Assembly: GCA_964346395.1 (NCBI GenBank)
Contig: CAYFUT010000003.1
Location: 1 to 64,000, forward strand
Source of the DNA: CAYFUT01 sp964346395
Lineage (GTDB): Bacteria; Bacillota; Halanaerobiia; Halobacteroidales; Halobacteroidaceae
Reading direction: 5' to 3'
DNA length: 64,000 nt
Positions 7,668-15,836 of the stretch are shown here, one piece after another. The position numbers and the translations under genes were made by a program. The notes beneath the pieces are model-generated. The model was not told the DNA's origin. It saw only the letters and a program-made list of their open reading frames with translations, and ran no database searches. Within the stretch, counting starts at the first letter, position 1. Each line of letters starts with the position of its first letter.

Positions 7668-9380
7668 ATGGGAAAAAATGAGAAATTGAAAATTCTATTT
7701 GTGTCGTCAGAGGTAGATCCATTTGCTAAGACTGGTGGATTAGCTGATGTAGCTGGTTCAATGCCGCAGGAAGTGAAGAACAAGGGACATGATATTAGAG
7801 TAGTTATGCCTGAGTATACTCAAATTGATGATCAGTATTTAGATCAATTAGATCATCTGCTTCATTTTCGAACACAAGTTGGTTGGCGGAATAATTATGT
7901 AGGAATCAACAAATTAGTTAATAATGGGGTTCCTACTTATTTTGTAGATAATAAACAGTATTTTGACCGGGATAGTCTCTATGAAAATGAAGATAAGCAT
8001 GTTCAATTTGCTTTCTTTTGTCGAGCAGTACTGGAGATGTTACCTAAGATTGATTTTAAGCCGGATATTATTCACTATAATGACTGGCAGACTGGGCCGT
8101 TAAGCATTATGTTAAAAGATCAATATCAGAATTATGATTTTTATCAAGAGATAAAAACAGTATATACGATTCACAATTTAAGATATCAAGGGGTATTTGG
8201 CAGAGAAATTTTGAAAGATACTTTAGCTCTTCATTCTAAATATTGGGACAATGGAGTAGTTAAGCATGATAATAAAGTAAATTATATGAAAATGGGAATT
8301 GGAATGGCAGATGCCGTTAACACAGTAAGTAAAACGTATGCAGAGGAAATAAAGACCCCTTATTTTGGAGAAGGGTTAGATTATGTGCTCCGTATGAATG
8401 ATGATGATCTGTACGGAATTGTAAATGGGATTGATTATGATAACTTCAATCCTGCTACTGATGAAGATATTTATATTAATTATGATCTGAATAATATTGA
8501 TCAGAAAATGGAAAATAAATTACGTCTGCAGGAAGAAATGGGGCTTCCGCAGAAGGAAGAGGTTCCGCTGTTGGGAATTGTTACCCGCTTAGTAGATCAG
8601 AAAGGACTTGATCTGATTTTACATATCCTGGATGATTTGTTGCAGCAGGAGGAAGTTCAGTTTTTATTGTTAGGTACCGGCCAGGAAGAATATGAAAATC
8701 AGTTTCGAGAAATTGCAGCGCGGTATCCAGAAAAAATGTCTGCTAATATTAAGTATGATGCTGGTTTAGCTCAGAAAATTTATGCCGGTAGTGATATGTT
8801 CTTGATGCCGTCTAAATACGAACCGTGTGGTTTAGGGCAGTTAATTAGTTTACGCTATGGAACTATCCCTATTGTTCGGGAAACTGGGGGGCTTAATGAT
8901 ACAGTTCAATCCTATAATGAAGCCACTGGAGAAGGCAACGGATTTAGTTTTGCTAATTATGATGCCTACGATCTGCTGTATACTATCCGGCGGGCAGTAG
9001 ATTTTTATTATAATCAACCGCAAGTTTGGGAAAAATTAATGAGGAGAGGTATGAAAGGCGATTATAGTTGGAGCCACTCAGCTGAAGAATACCTTAAATT
9101 ATATTACAGTTTATTAGGCCGCGAAGTATCGGAAGTGGAGGTGGAAGCTGAGGCGCAGGGTCACCGGGAAGAAGAACTGGCAGCTGATAAGCTTAATATT
9201 AATACAGCGGAAGCAGAAGATTTTGAAGAGTTAACTGGAATTGGTCCCGCTTTAGCAAAACGGATTGTACGCTATCGGAATCGTAATGATGGATTTACAG
9301 CTAAAGAAGAAATTAAGCAAGTATCAGGAATTGGAAGTAAATTATACAGTGATCTTGAGCTGAAAATAGTTTGTAACTAA
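7668..9380 (+). CDS. glgA: Glycogen synthase with C-terminal helix-hairpin-helix domain
   Basis: Transfers glucose from ADP-glucose to alpha-1,4-glucan (GT5). N-terminal substrate motif KTGGLADVAGSMP, then YNDWQTGP, YTIHNLRYQGVFG, NGIDYDNFNPATDED, VTRLVDQKGLDLI and the C-terminal catalytic region PSKYEPCGLGQL ... ETGGLNDTV. The synthase part ends near residue 485, normal for GlgA. Beyond it is a charged linker and, at residues 509-570, a ComEA-like helix-hairpin-helix pair (LNINTAEAEDFEELTGIGPA ... VSGIGSKLYSDLEL). That fold usually binds DNA non-specifically, so the fusion is unusual. First gene of an operon with glgP. ATG start after GGGGG at 7655-7659. Confidence 0.95.
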   Translation: MGKNEKLKILFVSSEVDPFAKTGGLADVAGSMPQEVKNKGHDIRVVMPEYTQIDDQYLDQLDHLLHFRTQVGWRNNYVGINKLVNNGVPTYFVDNKQYFDRDSLYENEDKHVQFAFFCRAVLEMLPKIDFKPDIIHYNDWQTGPLSIMLKDQYQNYDFYQEIKTVYTIHNLRYQGVFGREILKDTLALHSKYWDNGVVKHDNKVNYMKMGIGMADAVNTVSKTYAEEIKTPYFGEGLDYVLRMNDDDLYGIVNGIDYDNFNPATDEDIYINYDLNNIDQKMENKLRLQEEMGLPQKEEVPLLGIVTRLVDQKGLDLILHILDDLLQQEEVQFLLLGTGQEEYENQFREIAARYPEKMSANIKYDAGLAQKIYAGSDMFLMPSKYEPCGLGQLISLRYGTIPIVRETGGLNDTVQSYNEATGEGNGFSFANYDAYDLLYTIRRAVDFYYNQPQVWEKLMRRGMKGDYSWSHSAEEYLKLYYSLLGREVSEVEVEAEAQGHREEELAADKLNINTAEAEDFEELTGIGPALAKRIVRYRNRNDGFTAKEEIKQVSGIGSKLYSDLELKIVCN

Positions 9381-9449
9381 GAAATAAATTGATTACTCAG
9401 TCTGTTTTTAAATTATGTATTTTATAAATCAATCCCGAGGTGATTATAA

Positions 9450-11996
9450 ATGGATTATTATGGTAGTTTATCTGTTAAGCCTGATTTACCAGCAGAAATC
9501 AGCCAATTGAAAGAGTTAGCTTATAATTTATGGTGGTGCTGGAATCATGAAGCTGAAGAATTGTTTGCGAGTATTGATCAAGAATTATGGAAATCAATTG
9601 AGAGAAATCCAGTAAAATTATTAGCTACAGTTGATCATGATCGTTTGCAAGAATTAGTTTCTGACTCAGAATTTATGAATAAATACGAACGGGTAATGAA
9701 TAATTTTCAGAATTATTTGAATGATGATGATACTTGGTTTGATCAAAATTTCTCTTATTCTCGAGATGAAGAAGTAATTGCTTATTTTTCTACTGAATTT
9801 GGTTTTCATGAGTCACTGCCGATTTATTCGGGAGGATTAGGAGTTTTAGCTGGAGATCACTGTAAATCAGCTAGTGATCTGGGGCTGCCGTTGGTAGGAG
9901 TAGGATTACTTTACCATAATGGATATTTCAGACAGAAGATTAATGATGAAGGTTGGCAGAAAGCACTTTACCCAGAACTTGAAAAAGATCATTTGCCGAT
10001 CAAACCTGCTCAAGATAAAAATGGAGACAACTTAAAGGTAAAGGTGAATTTATTAAATAGAGAGGTAGTTATCAAAGTTTGGAAGCTAAAGGTAGGTCGG
10101 GTAGAAGTTTATTTATTAGATACCGACCTAGAGGAAAATAGTGAGCATGACCGCGAGTTAACTTCTAAGCTGTACGGTGGAGGCGATGAAACTAGAATTT
10201 CTCAAGAGATTATATTAGGTATTGGGGGTACCAAAGCCTTATCTGCAATGGGGTATGAACCTTCTGTCTGGCATATGAATGAAGGCCATTCGGTTTATCT
10301 AGGATTAGAAAGAATTAAGAAATTAATGAATAAGTATGCTTTGGAGTTTGAACAAGCTTTAGAAGCAGTAGCAGGTAGTACAGTCTTTACAACGCACACT
10401 CCTGTTCCGGCTGGAAATGAAACTTTTTCCTTTGATTTAAAGGAGAAGTATTTTAGGGGTTATTGGGAAAAGTTAGGGTTAAGTCGGGATCAATTTATGG
10501 ATTTAGGGTGTGTTTATGAAGAGGGGATTGATGATGAATTTGGATTAACAGTTTTAGCTCTGCGTTTAGCCCGCTTTAGTAATGGAGTTAGTAAGCTGCA
10601 CGGTGAAGTTGCTAGTGAGATGTGGGAAGATATTTGGGATAAGGTTCCTACCTGGGAAAATCCAATTACTTCCATTACCAATGGTATTCATACGCTGACC
10701 TGGTTAGCTCCTGAATGGCAAGAATTATTTGATCAGTATTTATCTGATGATTGGCGGAATAGAATTGAAGACCAGCAAGTATGGGAGCAGGTAAGAGATA
10801 TTCCTGATGAAGAATTTTGGAATGTACATTATAAATTAAAAGAAAAGTTGATTGAACATATTAGAGAACGAGATTTAGCCCGCCGCAAACGATATAATAA
10901 TTTAGCACTTAAGAATGAAGAACTACTTGATAAAGATAAATTAACCATTGGGTTTGCCCGTCGATTTGCTACCTATAAACGAGCTACTCTGATTTTTAGA
11001 GATATAGAAAGATTAGCTAAAATTTGTAATCGAGAGGGTCAGGAAGTACAGCTTGTTTTTGCTGGTAAAGCTCACCCTGCTGATGTTCCGGGTCAAGAAC
11101 TAATTAAGAAAATCCACGATATTAGTCAGCGGGAAGAATTCAAGGGAAAAGTAATTATTTTAGAAGATTATGATATGAATTTAGCCCGTTATTTGGTACA
11201 GGGGGTAGATATCTGGCTGAATAATCCGCGGCGTCCGTTAGAAGCTAGTGGAACTAGCGGCCAGAAAGTAGCAGCCAATGGAGGACTTAATTTTAGTGTT
11301 CTTGACGGCTGGTGGGTAGAAGGATATAATGGAAACAATGGTTGGTCTATCGGTTACGAGATTGAATATGAAAATCAAGAAAAGCAGGATAGGGTCGATA
11401 GTAAATCATTGTATAAGGTATTAGAAGAAGAAATTGTGCCGCTTTATTATAAAGTAGAAGATGGAGTAGCTAAAGAATGGATTAAACGGATGAAAGAAGC
11501 AATGGTTACCTGTACAGGTGAGTATAGCACAGATAGAATGGTTCAGGACTATGCTAATCAATTATATATTCCTGCGCTAGAACGGGGAGTAGAGTTGGAA
11601 GCAGATGAATTTAAGAAAGCTAAGGAATTGGTAGTTTGGAAGAATAAGTTAGAGGAAAAATGGCCGGAGTTAAACCTTAAATCTGAGGAATACGGGGACC
11701 AAGGAGATTTTAGTATTGACGAAAAAGTAGAATTTACTACTCAACTTGAGTTGAGTGAATTAGGTCCGGAAGATGTAGAAGTGGAGCTGTATTTGGTTAA
11801 ACCAGAAGAAGATGTTACTCCTGAGATTCATATTATGAATTTAGAGGAAAGTTCAGAGGGAGTATATACTTATTCGTTAGAGCTTGATTTAGAAGATCTG
11901 GGTGATACTGGGAAATATAAATATACCTTCCGAGCAGTTCCCGATGCTGATAAGCTAAGTACAAAACATGAATTGGGATTGGTAGAATGGATTTAA
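9450..11996 (+). CDS. glgP: Glycogen / alpha-glucan phosphorylase
   Basis: GT35 phosphorylase that releases glucose-1-phosphate from glycogen. Residues 1-110 match the N-terminal DUF3417 region of the short bacterial form (LAYNLWWCWNHEAEELF). Then YFSTEFGFHESLPIYSGGLG, HTPVPAGNETF and TNGIHTLTWL, and the PLP lysine K606 in EASGTSGQKVAANGG. 848 aa, full length, with an extra acidic C-terminal beta-domain (about 740-848). It follows glgA by 69 bases without a terminator, so synthesis and breakdown share one promoter. RBS GAGGTGAT. Terminated by the hairpin at 12008-12046. Confidence 0.95.
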   Translation: MDYYGSLSVKPDLPAEISQLKELAYNLWWCWNHEAEELFASIDQELWKSIERNPVKLLATVDHDRLQELVSDSEFMNKYERVMNNFQNYLNDDDTWFDQNFSYSRDEEVIAYFSTEFGFHESLPIYSGGLGVLAGDHCKSASDLGLPLVGVGLLYHNGYFRQKINDEGWQKALYPELEKDHLPIKPAQDKNGDNLKVKVNLLNREVVIKVWKLKVGRVEVYLLDTDLEENSEHDRELTSKLYGGGDETRISQEIILGIGGTKALSAMGYEPSVWHMNEGHSVYLGLERIKKLMNKYALEFEQALEAVAGSTVFTTHTPVPAGNETFSFDLKEKYFRGYWEKLGLSRDQFMDLGCVYEEGIDDEFGLTVLALRLARFSNGVSKLHGEVASEMWEDIWDKVPTWENPITSITNGIHTLTWLAPEWQELFDQYLSDDWRNRIEDQQVWEQVRDIPDEEFWNVHYKLKEKLIEHIRERDLARRKRYNNLALKNEELLDKDKLTIGFARRFATYKRATLIFRDIERLAKICNREGQEVQLVFAGKAHPADVPGQELIKKIHDISQREEFKGKVIILEDYDMNLARYLVQGVDIWLNNPRRPLEASGTSGQKVAANGGLNFSVLDGWWVEGYNGNNGWSIGYEIEYENQEKQDRVDSKSLYKVLEEEIVPLYYKVEDGVAKEWIKRMKEAMVTCTGEYSTDRMVQDYANQLYIPALERGVELEADEFKKAKELVVWKNKLEEKWPELNLKSEEYGDQGDFSIDEKVEFTTQLELSELGPEDVEVELYLVKPEEDVTPEIHIMNLEESSEGVYTYSLELDLEDLGDTGKYKYTFRAVPDADKLSTKHELGLVEWI

Positions 11997-12007
11997 AATT
12001 ATAGATA

Positions 12008-12046
12008 AAAAAAGCACTGGGAGTATAACTTCCAGTGCTTTTTTTA
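12008..12046 (+). terminator. Terminator of glgAP
   Basis: 13-base stem ending GCACTGG / CCAGTGC followed by a long T-run. Confidence 0.85.
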
Positions 12047-12298
12047 TTGTTTAGGAAATTATATTTTTTAGAGGGGGGGATAATTTTTTGCAAGTGTATT
12101 TTTTAAAACTGGGTTTAGAAAGATAAACTTTAAAGTTCTTTTATATTTATAAATGTAGTTTAGCTAGGGTATAATAAGGGTGAATCTGGATTTTTTATGA
12201 AGGTTACTTTTAAGCAGCAAGGAAATTGAGAAATTAGTTTTTGAACTGTAAATTAATGGGTTGGGAGAAGCAGTAGATAGTTGAGCAGGAGGAAGAAA
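12047..12298. other. Intergenic region before the DUF421 gene
   Basis: AT-rich with a G-run near 12072. A TATAAT lies at 12170-12175 with only a weak -35 (TTATAA, 17 bases upstream). Nothing else recognisable. Confidence 0.35.
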
Positions 12299-12964
12299 AT
12301 GATAATTTTTGGGAAGACGTTATTTATTTATTTTGTGATTTTAACTGCCATGCGCTTAATGGGTAAGCGGGAAATCGGAGAGTTAACGCCGTTCGATTTA
12401 GTAGTCTCTATTATGATGGCGGAGCTGGGAGTTATAGTGATTGAAAAAGAAAATTTTGCTTTATGGGAAGGAATAATTCCGATTATAACTTTAGCGGGAA
12501 TTGAAATTATAATTTCTTATCTATCGTTAAAAAATAGTTCTATCCGGAAATTGATTAATGGAAGCCCGACTGTATTGATTAAAAACGGGAAAATTATGAC
12601 TGAAGCCATGAAAAATTCTCGGTATACTATTCATGATCTATTAACTCAATTACGAGAAAGTGGAATCTTTAATGTTTCTGAAGTAGAATATGCGGTTTTA
12701 GAGACTACTGGGGAATTAACGGTACTGCCGCGAGCTCAAAATAGAGGGTTGACTCCGTGTGATTTAGGTTTAGAAACTGAGTATGAAGGGCTGCCGGCAG
12801 TATTAATTGAAGATGGAGAAATTAGTTATTCGGGTTTAAAGAGAGTTAATCTCGATGAAGAGTGGTTACAGCGTCAGCTAACTAAAAGAGGTATTGATAG
12901 TGTTTCTCAAGTTTTGGTAGCTGCCCTGGAAACAGATGGTACTTTTTACCTGTCAAAAAAGTAA
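12299..12964 (+). CDS. DUF421 membrane protein (YetF/YkjA-like)
   Basis: Three N-terminal transmembrane helices (MRLMGKREIGELTPFDLVVS between them is the family signature) and a cytoplasmic DUF421 domain (about residues 80-215) with two related halves. Function is unknown; homologues appear in spore-forming Firmicutes. An in-frame TTG at 12281 exists, but the ATG at 12299 has AGGAGG at 12287-12292, so it is the start (221 aa). The stop is shortly followed by another small gene. Confidence 0.88.
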   Translation: MIIFGKTLFIYFVILTAMRLMGKREIGELTPFDLVVSIMMAELGVIVIEKENFALWEGIIPIITLAGIEIIISYLSLKNSSIRKLINGSPTVLIKNGKIMTEAMKNSRYTIHDLLTQLRESGIFNVSEVEYAVLETTGELTVLPRAQNRGLTPCDLGLETEYEGLPAVLIEDGEISYSGLKRVNLDEEWLQRQLTKRGIDSVSQVLVAALETDGTFYLSKK

Positions 12965-13044
12965 ATAATTAACAAATTAAGCAAAAAAATATTAGTAATA
13001 GTTGCTAGTTGATTAGGATATAATAAAGATTGGGAGGGATAATA

Positions 13045-13212
13045 ATGAACGAGAATCAAGAAGAACGTCCGACTAATCAACGAGAGATGGTAACCGAGAT
13101 GAATCCTGACGATGCAGAAGCGGGAGAAGAGAATCCGGGTTATAGAATAATCAAAGGAAATGTTGGTCAAACCGAAAAGACTCGGGATTTGAATCCCGAT
13201 GATTTTGCTTAA
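13045..13212 (+). CDS. Small acidic hypothetical protein (55 aa)
   Basis: Highly hydrophilic, disordered-looking protein in which the tetrapeptide NPDD occurs twice (EMNPDDAEA and DLNPDDFA). ATG at 13045 with GGGAGGG 6 bases upstream; a TATAAT at 13019-13024 may be its -10. It is followed 13 bases later by the DUF1540 gene, probably co-transcribed. No family recognised. Confidence 0.6.
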   Translation: MNENQEERPTNQREMVTEMNPDDAEAGEENPGYRIIKGNVGQTEKTRDLNPDDFA

Positions 13213-13225
13213 GAGGTGAAAAATA

Positions 13226-13375
13226 GTGGCCAAGATTAAGTGTATTGTCAAAAGTTGTGCTTATAATTCTGATGGTGAATGCAATTTAGAAGAAATAAAA
13301 GTTACTGCTGATGATAATGGAGAATTTGCTCGCCGAGCCAAAAAAACTAAGTGTCAAAGCTTTGTCCGCGAGTAA
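13226..13375 (+). CDS. DUF1540 small cysteine protein
   Basis: 49 aa from a GTG with GAGGTGA upstream. Four cysteines in the DUF1540 pattern: CIVKSCAYNSDGECNL near the N-terminus and KCQSFVRE at the end. The family is a presumed small metal-binding protein abundant in spore-forming Firmicutes, function unknown. Ends just before a terminator hairpin. Confidence 0.8.
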   Translation: MAKIKCIVKSCAYNSDGECNLEEIKVTADDNGEFARRAKKTKCQSFVRE

Positions 13376-13433
13376 GTTAATCTAAGTTTGCGGTTAAGAT
13401 TGAACTTTTAGCTAAGCAAAATAATAAATTTAG

Positions 13434-13467
13434 GAAGAAAACGGCCGGAAGGTCGTTTTCTTCTTTT
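13434..13467 (+). terminator. Terminator after the DUF1540 gene
   Basis: Stem GAAGAAAACGGCC / GGTCGTTTTCTTC with a GGAA loop, followed by T-rich sequence. Confidence 0.75.
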
Positions 13468-13525
13468 AAACAGGATTTTTCAATTGAAGCGAGAATTACA
13501 CATGATTAGAAAGGAGCTGATGATA

Positions 13526-14038
13526 ATGACAGCTGAAGAAAGAAGAAAAGAATTATTAAGTAAATTAGAAACTAGCCAGGAACCGATTACGGGCAGTAAC
13601 TTAGCTGAGTTTTTTTCTGTTAGCCGTCAGGTTATTGTGCAGGATATTGCCTTATTACGGGCACAGGGGGAGACAATTCAGGCGACTTCCCGCGGCTATA
13701 TTATTCCGGAACCGAATAATGAAATGGTAGAAAAAGTAATTGCCTGCACTCATACTGGAGAAGAAATAGAAGAGGAATTGGCTACTATCATAAAATATGG
13801 AGGACGTGTACGAGATGTAATAGTAGAGCATTCATTATATGGAGAATTAAAAGGTTTACTTCACATTCAATCCCGGACAGATCTTGATGAGTTTCTTGAG
13901 CAGTATGAAGATAACGAAGTAAAGCCCTTATTGACTTTAACTGGCGGACTTCATTTACATACTATAGAAGCTTTAAATCAAGAAGTATTAAATTTAATTG
14001 AGGAAAAACTACGGGATAAAGGATTTTTACTGGATTAG
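13526..14038 (+). CDS. niaR: NiaR-type transcriptional repressor (HTH_11 + 3H domain)
   Basis: NiaR (YrxA) represses NAD-synthesis or niacin-uptake genes when niacin is available. Residues 3-60 are a winged HTH (SNLAEFFSVSRQVIVQDIAL). Residues about 70-168 are the 3H domain with the conserved histidines in CTHTG (76), VEHSLYGEL (102) and GGLHLHTIEA (143/145) that bind metal and ligand. Start chosen at the ATG at 13526 because AAGGAG lies 9 bases upstream; 170 aa, as usual. The next gene is a PTS-IIC-like permease whose promoter carries a palindrome (14054-14073) that could be its operator. Confidence 0.85.
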   Translation: MTAEERRKELLSKLETSQEPITGSNLAEFFSVSRQVIVQDIALLRAQGETIQATSRGYIIPEPNNEMVEKVIACTHTGEEIEEELATIIKYGGRVRDVIVEHSLYGELKGLLHIQSRTDLDEFLEQYEDNEVKPLLTLTGGLHLHTIEALNQEVLNLIEEKLRDKGFLLD

Positions 14039-14053
14039 GTTTTTATTTTTACA

Positions 14054-14073
14054 TCAAGTGTAAAGACACTTGA
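14054..14073. promoter_or_regulatory. Inverted repeat overlapping the -35 box; candidate NiaR operator
   Basis: TCAAGTGT-AAAG-ACACTTGA, a perfect 8-4-8 palindrome whose right arm shares TTGA with the -35 hexamer. Placement suits a repressor; assignment to NiaR rests on adjacency only. Confidence 0.55.
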
Positions 14074-14098
14074 CAATACAAAACTTAAATTATACAAT
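14070..14098 (+). promoter_or_regulatory. Promoter of the PTS-IIC-like gene
   Basis: TTGACA, 17-base spacer, TACAAT, about 37 bases before the ATG. Confidence 0.75.
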
Positions 14099-14135
14099 AA
14101 TTATGGACTTATAGTAAATCAAGGGGGTAATAGTA

Positions 14136-15140
14136 ATGATTAAGCAATTTTTACGAAGAAAAAATATCCAATTTTCTTTGGAAAGGTATGGTATTCAAGC
14201 TTTAGGAGCGATGGCTAAGGGCTTATTTGCGTCTTTAATTGTAGGATTAATTTTAAAGGTAATCGGTCAGCAGTTAGGAATTTCTCTACTAGTTGAATTT
14301 AGTAAAACAGCTCAGGATATGATGGGTCCGGCAATTGGAGTAGCTGTAGCTTATGGTTTAGAAGCGCCGCCGTTAGTTATTTTTACTTCGGTAGTGACGG
14401 GAGGAGCAGGAGCTCAGTTAGGAGGGCCGGTAGGTGCTTTTTTAGCAGCTGTAATTGGAACTGAGTTTGGAAAAGCAATTTCTAAAGAAACTAAGCTTGA
14501 TATAGTATTGACTCCAGCGGTAGTAATTATAACTGGCTTACTGATGGCTCAATTTGTAGGTCCCGTGATTGATCAGTTTATGGAAGGAGTTGGGCAGTTA
14601 ATTATCACTGCTACCCGACTGCAGCCGATTCCGATGGGAATTATTGTTTCGGCGGTGATGGGAATGTGTTTGACCTTACCGATTAGCAGCGCGGCAATTG
14701 GTTTGATGCTTAAGTTAAGCGGCTTGGCGGCGGGAGCAGCTACGGTAGGCTGCAGTGCCCAGATGATTGGTTTTGCAGTCATGAGTTATCGGGAAAATAA
14801 GGTTGGCGGGCTGGTAAGTCAAGGTTTGGGCACGTCTATGCTGCAGATGCCGAACATTGTGCAGAATCCGTATATTTGGGTTCCGCCTACACTAACAGGT
14901 GCTATTTTAGGTCCGGCGGCAACAGTTATATTTAAAATGAAGAATAAGCCAATCGGCTCTGGTATGGGAACGGCTGGTTTAGTAGGGCAGTTTGGAACAG
15001 TAGAAGTAATGGGGATGGAAGCTCTTTGGTCTATTTTATTACTTCATTTTTTAGCTCCGGCAGTATTAACCTGGCTAATTGCTGAATTAATGCGGCGTCA
15101 GGGATTTATTCAGCAGAATGATCTGCTGCTTGAGTTATAG
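14136..15140 (+). CDS. PTS system EIIC-like membrane permease (PTS_EIIC_2 type)
   Basis: 334 aa, about eight to ten hydrophobic segments, Gly/Ala-rich (MMGPAIGVAVAYGLEAPPLV, GGAGAQLGGPVGAFLAAV, GTAGLVGQFGTVE). It resembles the stand-alone PTS_EIIC_2 family, whose members often lack IIA/IIB partners; none is encoded nearby. The substrate is unknown. Position directly behind niaR with a palindrome over its promoter suggests it may be a NiaR-controlled transporter for niacin or a related compound, but that is inference. Confidence 0.7.
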   Translation: MIKQFLRRKNIQFSLERYGIQALGAMAKGLFASLIVGLILKVIGQQLGISLLVEFSKTAQDMMGPAIGVAVAYGLEAPPLVIFTSVVTGGAGAQLGGPVGAFLAAVIGTEFGKAISKETKLDIVLTPAVVIITGLLMAQFVGPVIDQFMEGVGQLIITATRLQPIPMGIIVSAVMGMCLTLPISSAAIGLMLKLSGLAAGAATVGCSAQMIGFAVMSYRENKVGGLVSQGLGTSMLQMPNIVQNPYIWVPPTLTGAILGPAATVIFKMKNKPIGSGMGTAGLVGQFGTVEVMGMEALWSILLLHFLAPAVLTWLIAELMRRQGFIQQNDLLLEL

Positions 15141-15156
15141 AAATTTAAAATAATGG

Positions 15157-15185
15157 TTGAAAAAGTGAGAATTATTTTTTATAAT
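15157..15185 (+). promoter_or_regulatory. Promoter P1 of the xylFGH leader
   Basis: TTGAAA, 17-base spacer, TATAAT, upstream of the first antiterminator/terminator unit. Confidence 0.65.
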
Positions 15186-15240
15186 TTAACTAGCGAGTGA
15201 GAAATATAATTATTATAAAAAAGTAAATATTATAAATAAT

Positions 15241-15275
15241 CTAGTGTGTTACTGATTTGATCAGGCATTAGCTAG
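15241..15275 (+). promoter_or_regulatory. RAT-like antiterminator element 1
   Basis: Contains GTTACTGATTTGATCAGGCA. The core GTTACTG...CAGGCA is the hallmark of ribonucleic antiterminator targets bound by BglG/LicT/SacY proteins. The hairpin CTGAT-TTG-ATCAG sits above an internal loop and a CTAG/CTAG lower stem. Its 3' end (GCTAG) is also the 5' arm of the terminator that follows, so the two structures exclude each other. Confidence 0.7.
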
Positions 15276-15338
15276 GAGAAATAATCATAAGGGGAAGTTT
15301 ATACCTTCCTGTTATGATTATTCCTCCTAGCTTTTTTT
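15270..15338 (+). terminator. Leader terminator 1 (mutually exclusive with RAT 1)
   Basis: A 21-base stem with one mismatch (5' arm from 15270 beginning AGCTAGGAG, 3' arm 15312-15332) and a seven-T tail. Strong intrinsic terminator. Confidence 0.85.
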
Positions 15339-15389
15339 AATTGCAATAAAAAAATATTATTAACAAAATAAAAAATATTGAAAATTACC

Positions 15390-15418
15390 TTGAAAAATAA
15401 AATAAAATTTGTTAAAAT
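15390..15418 (+). promoter_or_regulatory. Possible promoter P2 between the two leader units
   Basis: TTGAAA, 17-base spacer, TAAAAT. It would start a second transcript that meets only the second RAT/terminator. The region is AT-rich, so chance occurrence is possible. Confidence 0.45.
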
Positions 15419-15489
15419 CAGTATAGAAAATAGGAAATATAATAAATTTAGGTAATTTAAGATAATTATATAAGTTAATATATAAATTT

Positions 15490-15523
15490 TAGCGTGTTAC
15501 TGATTCGATCAGGCATTAGCTAG
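15490..15523 (+). promoter_or_regulatory. RAT-like antiterminator element 2
   Basis: Second copy, with GTTACTGATTCGATCAGGCA. The 30-base stretch starting GTGTTACTG differs from element 1 at one base (loop TCG instead of TTG). Lower stem TAGC/GCTA; the 3' end again overlaps the following terminator. Confidence 0.7.
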
Positions 15524-15604
15524 AGAGAAGAGCAGTTTATTTCTATGGGGGGTTCTATACTATATGTATGGAAGTACAACTGGCTCTTTTTCTCTAGCTT
15601 TTTT
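15518..15604 (+). terminator. Leader terminator 2 (mutually exclusive with RAT 2)
   Basis: Long stem (5' arm beginning AGCTAGAGAGAAGAGC, 3' arm ending TCTCTAGCT) with a large loop and a T-run at 15599-15604. Only the AGCTAG base is conserved with terminator 1. Confidence 0.8.
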
Positions 15605-15836
15605 GTTTGCTTAAATTGTTAATTTTAATAATTTAATAACATAATAAGAGATATTTACTAGGAGGTGGTAGATAACAGTAAAAGGATAAACATTTGTTTT
15701 AGTTATTATAATTTAATAATTTATATAAGTGAAACAAATATTGGATTGGAGAATTAATAAGAAGTATAAGCTAATAATTTCATAATAATATTTTCAATAT
15801 TCAAAAAATACTACAATTAATCAGAGGGGGATTATT
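15605..15836. other. Distal xylF leader
   Basis: AT-rich. AGGAGGT at 15660-15666 precedes a 30-codon GTG frame (15665-15757, beginning MVDNSKRIN), but the GTG overlaps the ribosome site, so translation is doubtful. No other element seen. Confidence 0.3.
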
